Below are positions 1-5,042 of a stretch of DNA of 6,614 nucleotides, piece by piece. The notes beneath the pieces are model-generated. The model did no database searches. It worked only from the letters and a program-made list of their open reading frames with translations, and was not told the DNA's origin. Location: the NCBI GenBank assembly GCA_946610655.1, contig CAMOCH010000048.1, positions 1 through 6,614 on the forward strand, in the 5' to 3' direction. The DNA comes from an uncultured Clostridia bacterium (GTDB taxonomy: Bacteria > Bacillota > Clostridia > Christensenellales > UBA1242). A program made the position numbers and the translations under genes. The first letter of the stretch is position 1. Each line of letters opens with the position of its first letter.

Positions 1-290
1 AGATTCATTCACTAGATAAAGGTTTTGACACAGACATTAAAGAAGTTAAATCTAGCGTTACATTGTTTATCTTGGGACTTATTAGAGCGCTTCTTTCTAA
101 CTGTAAAATTCTAATGATTTATGAATTACCATATGATACTTCTGAAGAAACAAGAACTCATTTGATTGAAATTATAAAGAACTATTATATTGACAAGACT
201 ATAATAATATTCACTCACACAGATGACTACGATGATGTTGCCAGCAAAATATATTCTGTTGTTGAGGGAAAAGTTGAACAAGTTAAATAA
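1..290 (+). CDS. ABC-type ATPase domain, C-terminal fragment (5' end outside window), degenerate motifs
   Basis: The reading frame is open from the left edge (first full codon at position 3) to TAA at 288-290, so only the last 95 residues are visible. The shape is the C-terminal half of an ABC nucleotide-binding domain: a GFDTDI segment like the GYDTxIGE stretch before the signature, an IRALL helix, a Walker B-like strand KILMIYELP, an EETR helix, the H-loop strand IIIFTHTDD with its His codon at 216-218, and a final EGKV strand. The wording resembles the NBD of exporter-type (TMD-NBD) ABC proteins. Key positions are eroded. The LSGGQ signature is not recognisable (SSVTLFI lies there), the Walker B Asp is Tyr (codon 120-122) although the following Glu is kept, and the D-loop Asp is missing. 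The frame is clean and the gene abuts the next gene's ribosome binding site, so this looks like a maintained degenerate NBD rather than decay. The Walker A and any membrane domain are outside the window. A TTG at 63 is an internal Leu codon, not the start. Confidence 0.72.
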   Translation, partial: IHSLDKGFDTDIKEVKSSVTLFILGLIRALLSNCKILMIYELPYDTSEETRTHLIEIIKNYYIDKTIIIFTHTDDYDDVASKIYSVVEGKVEQVK

Positions 291-291
291 T

Positions 292-297
292 AAGGAG
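292..297 (+). promoter_or_regulatory. Ribosome binding site of the superoxide reductase gene
   Basis: AAGGAG lies 7 nt before the ATG at 305 and directly after the TAA of the upstream ABC gene. It fixes the start and shows that the two genes are translated from one message. Confidence 0.85.
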
Positions 298-304
298 AGA
301 GTTT

Positions 305-673
305 ATGAAAATTTTAAAATGTAATAATTGTGGAGCAAAAGTTGAAGTTATTGACGACTGCAAATGCAAGGGTTGTGGCATTATGTGCTGTGGAGCGCAG
401 ATGACAGAACAAAAAGCAAATTCGGTTGAATGTGCAGTTGAAAAGCATTTGCCTGTTTATGAAAAAGTTGGTGCATATATTGTGGTTAGTGTTCCACATG
501 TTATGGAAGATAATCATTATATTGAAGCAATATGCTTTGAATCAAAAAAGATATCTGCAAAGAAATATTTTAAACCAGGTGAAGAGCCAAAAGCAGTATT
601 TCCATATGTAAAAGGTGGCAAAATATCTTCAATTTGCAATAAACATGGAATTTGGACAGTAAACATAGAATAA
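305..673 (+). CDS. Desulfoferrodoxin-type superoxide reductase
   Basis: This 122-residue cytoplasmic protein should reduce superoxide to hydrogen peroxide without making O2, using electrons normally supplied by rubredoxin. The catalytic SOR domain (about residues 40-122) has all expected ligands of the square-pyramidal Fe(His)4Cys site: H48 in the EKH motif (E46 and K47 being the usual catalytic pair), H65 in VPH, H71 in NHY, and C111/H114 in CNKHG. The N-terminal 30 residues match the desulfoferrodoxin centre I knuckle, with C6xxC9 and the C28-C29 pair. Between them is an unusual insertion with three further cysteines, C19, C21 and C24. The length is normal for two-iron SORs. Only 14 nt separate it from the ABC gene, so it is probably the distal gene of that operon; the promoter lies left of the window. 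A terminator follows at 723-751. Family assignment is very secure; the metal content of the N-terminal domain is uncertain. Confidence 0.95.
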   Translation: MKILKCNNCGAKVEVIDDCKCKGCGIMCCGAQMTEQKANSVECAVEKHLPVYEKVGAYIVVSVPHVMEDNHYIEAICFESKKISAKKYFKPGEEPKAVFPYVKGGKISSICNKHGIWTVNIE

Positions 674-728
674 AACATGGAAAAAATTGCAAAAATTATG
701 TAAAAAATTGTAAAATAACGTTAAAAAA
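672..728 (+). other. Run of helically phased A-tracts (predicted curved DNA)
   Basis: Six A-tracts begin at 672, 681, 691, 702, 712 and 723, an average step close to 10.3 bp. They lie between the superoxide reductase stop codon and the ZIP promoter, and the last is also the 5' arm of the terminator. In-phase A-tracts bend DNA, so this may act as an upstream promoter element. That role is inferred; AT-rich genomes produce such runs by chance. Confidence 0.4.
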
Positions 729-751
729 TGGGTTTTGTTGCCCATTTTTTT
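723..751 (+). terminator. Intrinsic terminator after superoxide reductase
   Basis: A perfect 10-bp stem pairs 723-732 (AAAAAATGGG) with 741-750 (CCCATTTTTT) around an 8-nt loop, and the U-tract is built into the 3' arm. The stem is A/U-rich with three G-C pairs. It separates the ABC-SOR unit from the ZIP gene. Confidence 0.85.
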
Positions 752-757
752 GCGTTT

Positions 758-787
758 TTATCAAAAATAATATTAAGAACATATAAT
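758..787 (+). promoter_or_regulatory. Likely promoter of the ZIP transporter gene
   Basis: A perfect -10 TATAAT sits at 782-787, with a weak -35 TTATCA at 758-763 (18-bp spacer), just downstream of the terminator. The +1 would fall near 794, giving a short leader with GGAG at 805-808, 5 nt before the ATG. No metal-responsive operator palindrome was seen. Confidence 0.55.
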
Positions 788-813
788 AAGTTGATAAAAT
801 TTTTGGAGAAAAA

Positions 814-1599
814 ATGAATAATCAACTGATAGTGATTTTGGGCATATTATTTACTTTTTTAATGACAACGCTTGGCGCTGCCGTTGTTTTTGTGTTTAAA
901 AGGAATATTAGCCCAAAATTCAATACATTTATTTTAGGATTTGCTTCGGGCATAATGATAGCAGCATCAATATGGTCATTGCTTATTCCTTCAATAAATC
1001 TGTCTGAAAATTTTGGTGCATTTAAATTTGTTCCGGCAGTGGTTGGTTTTTTGATTGGTGGATTACTGCTTGTTGTTTTGGATAAAATCGTGCCCAACTT
1101 TGAACCTAAAAATTTAACTGAAGAAAACAAAAAAGATTATATAAAAATAACAAAATTGTTTATTGCCATAACAATTCATAACATTCCAGAAGGACTCGCC
1201 GTTGGATTTGCTTTTGGTGCTGCAGTTGCAGCTCAAACAGATGCAGCACTTATGGTGGCTCTTGGGCTTGCAATAGGCATTGGTATTCAAAATTTGCCAG
1301 AGGGGGCAGCTGTGTCGCTTCCAATAAAAGGAGTAACAAACAGCAAAGTTAAATCTTTTTTATTTGGCACAGCAAGTGGAGTTGTTGAACCTGTTTTTGC
1401 AGCGATTGGATATTTTTTGGCAACAAAGATAATTGCAATTCAACCATGGCTTTTATCTATTGCTGCAGGCGCAATGATTTTTGTTGTAACAGAAGAATTG
1501 ATTCCTGAATCTAAGTTAGAAAAAAATCCCCATTTTGGAACATGGGGAGTAATGTTAGGTTTTTCTTTAATGATGATTTTAGATGTTGTATTGGCTTAG
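814..1599 (+). CDS. ZIP-family divalent metal transporter (GufA/ZupT-like)
   Basis: This 261-residue integral membrane protein should import a divalent metal such as Zn2+, Fe2+ or Mn2+ into the cytoplasm. It has about eight hydrophobic segments (roughly 5-27, 37-59, 72-89, 113-139, 145-158, 181-202, 209-229 and 242-260). The metal-site signatures are present: HNIPEG (H122-G127) in TM4 and QNLPEG (Q159-G164) in TM5, the form seen in GufA-like ZIPs. Acidic residues follow at E192 (VEP) and E227/E228/E232 (TEELIPES). The TM3-TM4 loop (91-112) is charged but has no His-rich cluster. GGAG at 805-808 supports the ATG. No terminator separates it from the antiporter 40 nt downstream, so readthrough is likely in addition to the antiporter's own promoter. 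The metal specificity cannot be read from the sequence. Confidence 0.93.
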   Translation: MNNQLIVILGILFTFLMTTLGAAVVFVFKRNISPKFNTFILGFASGIMIAASIWSLLIPSINLSENFGAFKFVPAVVGFLIGGLLLVVLDKIVPNFEPKNLTEENKKDYIKITKLFIAITIHNIPEGLAVGFAFGAAVAAQTDAALMVALGLAIGIGIQNLPEGAAVSLPIKGVTNSKVKSFLFGTASGVVEPVFAAIGYFLATKIIAIQPWLLSIAAGAMIFVVTEELIPESKLEKNPHFGTWGVMLGFSLMMILDVVLA

Positions 1600-1604
1600 A
1601 ATTG

Positions 1605-1633
1605 TTGAAAAAAATGATTACATGTGATACAAT
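1605..1633 (+). promoter_or_regulatory. Promoter of the CaCA antiporter gene, leaderless geometry
   Basis: The -35 TTGAAA (1605-1610) is followed by an exact 17-bp spacer and a -10 TACAAT (1628-1633) preceded by TGA (extended -10). Only 6 nt separate the -10 from the ATG at 1640, which places the expected +1 on or next to the A of the start codon. There is no Shine-Dalgarno sequence. Confidence 0.65.
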
Positions 1634-1639
1634 TAATAC

Positions 1640-2638
1640 ATGGAAATTTTTGGAAATATTTTATTACTTATTTTAGGATTTGCTGCACTAATACTTGGTG
1701 CAAACTTTTTTGTGAATGGAGCAACTGAAATTGCAAGAAGGTTGAAAGTTCCAACAATTATTATAGGCTTGACTATTGTTGCAATAGGCACAAGTTTGCC
1801 TGAACTTGCAGTAAGTGTTGTCAGTGCAATTAAAGGCAGTGGAGATATTGCTGTTGGAAATGTTGTTGGTAGCAATCTTGCAAACATGCTTTTAATATTG
1901 GGTATTGTTGCAGCAATAAAGAGTGTTCCAATAAACAGACAAACTCAAAAGTTTGATTTGCCTTTTTTAATGATAATACATGTGCTGTTTTTGTTCTTTT
2001 GCTTAGATAAGTTTGTTGATGGTAGTGATAAAAACATAATTTCTAGAGTTGAAGGTGTTGTGTTTTTGGCACTAACAATTTACTATATGATTGTTCAAAT
2101 TAGATCAGTAAAAAAAGAAAAAACTATAGAAGATGTAGAGCTTTCTCAAATTGAACAAGAAGAAAAACCTAAAAAAGAATTAAAGGTTTGGCAAATAGTT
2201 CTATACTTAATTTTGGGGCTTGCCGGTATTGTTGGAGGTGGAGAACTTGTTTCAAATTCTGCAAAATTTTTGGCAATCAAGGCGGGAATGAGTGATGCTC
2301 TTGCTGGTGTAACCATAGTTGCTCTTGGAACCAGTTTACCTGAACTTGTAACAAGTATTGTTGCAGCAAAGAAAGGGGAAGTTGATCTTGCTATCGGAAA
2401 TGTTATTGGCAGCAACATAATGAATGTTTTGTTGATTCTTGGAGCAGTTGCAACCATTTCACAAATTAACATAACTATGACAATGCTTATTGATATTATA
2501 ATATTGTCAAGCACAACAATTCTGTTTGCAATAGTGTGTTACACAAAAAAGAAAGTTCATAGATTTGAAGGGTGGCTACTCATTGTTATGTATTTTGCAT
2601 ATATGGCATATGCAATTGTTAGAAATTATGCAGCGTAA
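1640..2638 (+). CDS. Calcium/sodium antiporter, CaCA family (YrbG-like)
   Basis: This 332-residue inner-membrane carrier should exchange Ca2+ for Na+ (or H+). The two inverted alpha-repeats of the family are nearly identical in wording. The first has GTSLPE at 50-55 and GNVVGSN at 73-79; the second has GTSLPE at 230-235 and GNVIGSN at 253-259. E55 and E235 are the ion-coordinating acids expected in NCX-type exchangers. The protein is otherwise hydrophobic, consistent with about ten membrane helices, and has a charged cytoplasmic loop at roughly 155-182 between the halves. In-frame stops at 1625 and 1634 make ATG 1640 the first possible start, and it begins TM1 exactly where the family does. 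The next plausible start (GTG 1712) would delete TM1. No ribosome binding site precedes it, and the upstream promoter predicts a leaderless mRNA. A terminator follows immediately. Function is secure at family level; ion preference is inferred. Confidence 0.95.
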   Translation: MEIFGNILLLILGFAALILGANFFVNGATEIARRLKVPTIIIGLTIVAIGTSLPELAVSVVSAIKGSGDIAVGNVVGSNLANMLLILGIVAAIKSVPINRQTQKFDLPFLMIIHVLFLFFCLDKFVDGSDKNIISRVEGVVFLALTIYYMIVQIRSVKKEKTIEDVELSQIEQEEKPKKELKVWQIVLYLILGLAGIVGGGELVSNSAKFLAIKAGMSDALAGVTIVALGTSLPELVTSIVAAKKGEVDLAIGNVIGSNIMNVLLILGAVATISQINITMTMLIDIIILSSTTILFAIVCYTKKKVHRFEGWLLIVMYFAYMAYAIVRNYAA

Positions 2639-2668
2639 AAAAAATGTTGGTTTGAACCAACATTTTTT
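2639..2668. terminator. Bidirectional terminator between convergent genes
   Basis: A 14-bp near-perfect inverted repeat pairs 2639-2652 with 2655-2668 (effective loop about 4 nt, core TGTTGGT/ACCAACA), flanked by an A-run on the left and a T-run on the right. Read either way it gives a hairpin followed by a U-tract. It starts right after the antiporter TAA (2636-2638) and overlaps the hydrogenase stop codon (2669-2667 on the minus strand), so one element serves both genes. Confidence 0.9.
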
Positions 2669-3866
2669 ATCTTTTTTCATGAAATAAAATTTTTGCATAA
2701 TCTCTTGTGATATGTTCATTATATAGCTTTTTTACCATTAAATTGTCTCTTGAATTAACAATTTTTGCGTTTTTTTGTGCATTTTTTATGATTTCAGTGC
2801 GAGAATTGATATCTTTTGCAATTGGTTGACCAGGTCCACCAACGCAACCACCAGCACATGCCATAACTTCAATTAATGAGTATTTGCTTGTTTTGTTTAT
2901 AACATCTTCAATTACCTTTTTTGCACTAATAATGCCTTGCACTTTGGCTGCATAAAATATTTCACCATCATTATTAATTTTATATTCAACAATACTTTCG
3001 GTTGTCTTTTTTGTGATTTTTGCATTTGGATAAGTGTTATTTACAACAGAAAGCAAAACACCACCACTAATTCCAAACATACTGCCATAACCACTGTAAT
3101 CTTTAAAAAGTGAATCAAAAGGTGAATCTTCGAGAGCCTTAAAATCAATGTTATTGTTTTTAATAAGTTCTGCAAGTTCGGTTGTGGTAATTGCAGCATC
3201 AACATCAAATCCAACGCCACTGTTTATGTTTGGTCTAAGTCTTTCAACTTTTTTTGCAAGGCAAGGAACAACACTCAAAATAAAAATATCAGTTGGCTTA
3301 AAATTGTTGATTTTTGTGTAGATGTTATTAATTGCTGCTCCAAACATTTGTTGTGGGCTTTTGCAGGTAGAAAGATTATTTTTGATTTGTGGATAAACTT
3401 GTGTAACATAGTTAACCCAAGCAGGGCAGCAAGATGTGAACATCGGTAAATTTTGTTTTGAGGACATTCTTTCTTGAAATTCAAGACTTTCTTCGTGAAT
3501 GGTAAGGTCGGCACCAAAGTTCATAGAAAAAACTTCGTAAGCGCCGAGTTTTTTGAGTGCTGTAACAATTTTTTGTTGCATATCACCACTTAAACCAAAA
3601 CATTCGCCAATGCCTGTTCTAACGCTTGGTGCAACAAATGCAACAACTTTAATTTTTGGATTTTTGAGTGCAGTTATTGTGGTTGCGTAGTCATTTTTAA
3701 TTTCTTCAATTTTTGGTTCAATTTTTTGACCACAATTTTTACAAAATTCTGCATGATAATTAAGTGGCAAACCTTGAATTGGTTGTTCTTCCAAAAATTC
3801 AAAACCTTGCTCACTTAAAATGTGCTCACAGCTTAAGCAATAAAATTTTCTGTTTAATTTTTTCAT
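2667..3866 (-). CDS. [FeFe]-hydrogenase H-domain protein with 4-Cys rubredoxin-like N-terminus
   Basis: This 399-residue cytoplasmic protein should carry the H-cluster and interconvert H+ and H2. All three signatures are present: L1 TSCCPAW (144-150), L2 VPCLAKKVE (200-208) and L3 EVMACAGGCVGGPGQP (333-348), giving ligands C147, C202, C337 and C341. The residues equivalent to the clostridial CpI proton path (C299, E279, E282, S319, R286) align by spacing with C146, E126, E129, S166 and R133, so it looks catalytic rather than sensory. Two features are odd. The L2 Met (MPC) is Val200. The usual N-terminal [4Fe-4S] ferredoxin modules are absent; instead a C10xxC13-x28-C42xxC45 domain resembles a rubredoxin or zinc ribbon. 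The C-terminal tail (about 353-399) is the normal family ending. The gene is monocistronic, convergent with the antiporter and divergent from the nucleoside hydrolase. The ATG has no ribosome binding site and a -10 only 6 nt upstream. The electron partner is unknown. Confidence 0.92.
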   Translation of the reverse strand: MKKLNRKFYCLSCEHILSEQGFEFLEEQPIQGLPLNYHAEFCKNCGQKIEPKIEEIKNDYATTITALKNPKIKVVAFVAPSVRTGIGECFGLSGDMQQKIVTALKKLGAYEVFSMNFGADLTIHEESLEFQERMSSKQNLPMFTSCCPAWVNYVTQVYPQIKNNLSTCKSPQQMFGAAINNIYTKINNFKPTDIFILSVVPCLAKKVERLRPNINSGVGFDVDAAITTTELAELIKNNNIDFKALEDSPFDSLFKDYSGYGSMFGISGGVLLSVVNNTYPNAKITKKTTESIVEYKINNDGEIFYAAKVQGIISAKKVIEDVINKTSKYSLIEVMACAGGCVGGPGQPIAKDINSRTEIIKNAQKNAKIVNSRDNLMVKKLYNEHITRDYAKILFHEKR

Positions 3867-3872
3867 AACATA

Positions 3873-3901
3873 ATTGTAAAATATTTTTTGTGCGCATGCA
3901 A
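3873..3901 (-). promoter_or_regulatory. Promoter of the hydrogenase gene, leaderless geometry
   Basis: On the minus strand, TTGCAT (3901-3896) is followed by a 17-bp spacer and TACAAT (3878-3873). Only 6 nt separate this from the ATG at 3866, the same -10 sequence and spacing as upstream of the antiporter. The predicted +1 coincides with the start codon, and no Shine-Dalgarno sequence is present. The -35 matches the consensus only in TTG. Confidence 0.5.
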
Positions 3902-4001
3902 ACGATTTTGTATAAAACTATAAAAAACGCAAAAAGTGCAAAAAACTTTTTTAAATTGCCGTAAAATTATTAAAATTTTATAAAAATGTTGTTCAAAACA
4001 G

Positions 4002-4030
4002 GTGCATTTTATTTTTTTTAATGTTATTAT
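4002..4030 (+). promoter_or_regulatory. Possible promoter of the nucleoside hydrolase operon
   Basis: An extended -10 TGTTATTAT ends at 4030 (hexamer 4025-4030), with a weak GTGCAT at 4002-4007 in the -35 position (17-bp spacer). The predicted +1 near 4037 gives a leader of about 26 nt carrying AAGGGG (4046-4051), 11 nt before the ATG, a rather long spacing. TATAAG at 4043-4048 is a weaker alternative -10. Confidence 0.4.
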
Positions 4031-4062
4031 AAAAATATAAGGTATAAGGGGTATTCGCGCAA

Positions 4063-4995
4063 ATGTCAAAAAAACTTCCCGTAATTTTAGATGTAGACAC
4101 TGGTATTGATGATGCAGTTGCTGTTATGATGGCAGTAAAATGCAAAAATCTTGATATAAAATTAATCACAACATGTCATGGCAACACAACAATTGAAAAT
4201 ATAACAAAAAACACTCTTAGCATGCTTGCTCTTCTTGGAGAATACAACATTCCCGTTGCTCAAGGAATGGGTCATGCTTTAAAAAAGGTGAGAGAACATG
4301 TTAGTGTGCATGGTTCTAATGGTATGGGAGGGTATGAATACAAAAATAATCCTCTTAAAGCGTTGGATAAATCTGCATTAGAAGCAACTCATGAGGTTTT
4401 GCAAAAAGCTGATGAACCAATAACCATGGTTTGTATTTCTCCACCAACAAATGTCGCAAATCTTTTGCTCCATTATCCAGAAGACGCAAAAAAAATTAAA
4501 GAAATTGTGCTTATGGTTGGAAGCAATGAAATTGTTCCAGAAGGCGCAATTCCATATAAAGAATTTAACGCATCTGTTGATCCAGAAGCGTTGGAAATTG
4601 TTGTAAACAGCAGTGTTCCAAAAGTTATTATCAGTATGGAAATGGGTCACACTGCATATTTCACATGGAAAGATGTTTATAAAACAGAACATAAAAATGA
4701 TTTTGGAAAACTTTTGGAAGTAATTTTCAGACAATATCATGATTATCACGTTAAAAATGGAATTGCAACACATGATGGTTGTGCAATTGCATATTTAGCA
4801 AAGCCAAAAATTTTCAAAATGGCAGATGCTAACATGACTGTTGAATATTTTGAACAACTTGGTTCTGGTGTTGGAGTTATAGATTATGAAAAAACTCCAA
4901 ATTGCAAGATAACAAAAGAAGTTAATGTTAAAAAATTTAAAAAATTATATTTTAAATGTCTAAAAAAGTGCAAAACAACGCAAGAAATTGAATAG
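4063..4995 (+). CDS. Inosine-uridine-type nucleoside hydrolase
   Basis: This 310-residue cytoplasmic enzyme of the IunH/Rih family should cleave the N-glycosidic bond of ribonucleosides to give ribose and free base for salvage. The N-terminal Ca2+ motif reads DVDTGIDDA (D10, D12, D16, D17), with Thr where many members have Pro. Other family positions follow: N41 in HGN, H83 in VHGSNGMG, PPTN (127-130), E167/N169 in KEFN, D173 in DPEA, and the H237-D238 pair in THDGCA that closes the active site. Against the Crithidia enzyme, the residue equivalent to ribose-contacting Asn160 appears to be Gly161, because the usual GNxT before AEFN is replaced by EGAI. Length is normal. ATG 4063 puts the metal motif at the usual position. 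The downstream DAC-like gene begins 47 nt later with no terminator between, so the two are probably cotranscribed. Base preference cannot be read. Confidence 0.92.
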   Translation: MSKKLPVILDVDTGIDDAVAVMMAVKCKNLDIKLITTCHGNTTIENITKNTLSMLALLGEYNIPVAQGMGHALKKVREHVSVHGSNGMGGYEYKNNPLKALDKSALEATHEVLQKADEPITMVCISPPTNVANLLLHYPEDAKKIKEIVLMVGSNEIVPEGAIPYKEFNASVDPEALEIVVNSSVPKVIISMEMGHTAYFTWKDVYKTEHKNDFGKLLEVIFRQYHDYHVKNGIATHDGCAIAYLAKPKIFKMADANMTVEYFEQLGSGVGVIDYEKTPNCKITKEVNVKKFKKLYFKCLKKCKTTQEIE

Positions 4996-5028
4996 ACTAA
5001 TGTAGAATAATTCAATATTTTATCAAAA

Positions 5029-5035
5029 AAGGAGG
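5029..5035 (+). promoter_or_regulatory. Strong ribosome binding site that sets the start at GTG 5043
   Basis: AAGGAGG ends 7 nt before GTG 5043, ideal spacing. The in-frame GTG at 5037 lies 1 nt from the same site and is too close to be the start, so translation should begin at 5043. Confidence 0.8.
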
Positions 5036-5042
5036 TGTGATA

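Larger units (their letters stand above)
3867..4062. other. Divergent intergenic region, A-tract-rich
   Basis: This 196-bp spacer holds the minus-strand hydrogenase promoter next to 3873-3901 and the nucleoside hydrolase promoter near 4002-4030. Between them, plus-strand A-tracts start at 3914, 3922, 3931, 3940, 3953, 3963, 3972, 3982 and 3995, about one per helical turn, which predicts curved DNA. A 10-bp palindrome (TAAAATTTTA, 3971-3980) and a weak 7-bp A/T hairpin (3931-3951) are present. No credible gene was found here. Confidence 0.55.

Noticed and set aside
63..65. TTG 63 as a gene start
   Set aside because: The same frame continues upstream to the window edge with ABC-ATPase-like sequence, so this is an internal Leu codon.
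1614..1642. Upstream ATG codons at 1614 and 1622 as alternative antiporter starts
   Set aside because: 1614 is out of frame, and 1622 is followed at once by an in-frame TGA and then TAA.
2667..3866. Sensory (HydS-type) hydrogenase
   Set aside because: The proton-transfer Cys (C146) and its Glu/Ser/Arg partners are conserved, and there is no PAS or other signalling domain.
3931..3951. Weak 7-bp A/T hairpin as a terminator
   Set aside because: It has a single G-C pair with a 7-nt loop, lies between divergent promoters rather than after a gene, and is better explained as A-tract DNA.
3863..4069. 68-codon minus-strand frame across the hydrogenase/nucleoside hydrolase spacer
   Set aside because: It overlaps both promoters and both start codons, has no ribosome binding site, and its composition is translated A/T-rich spacer.
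5037..5039. GTG 5037 as the start of the DAC-like protein
   Set aside because: It is 1 nt from the AAGGAGG site; GTG 5043 has proper 7-nt spacing.
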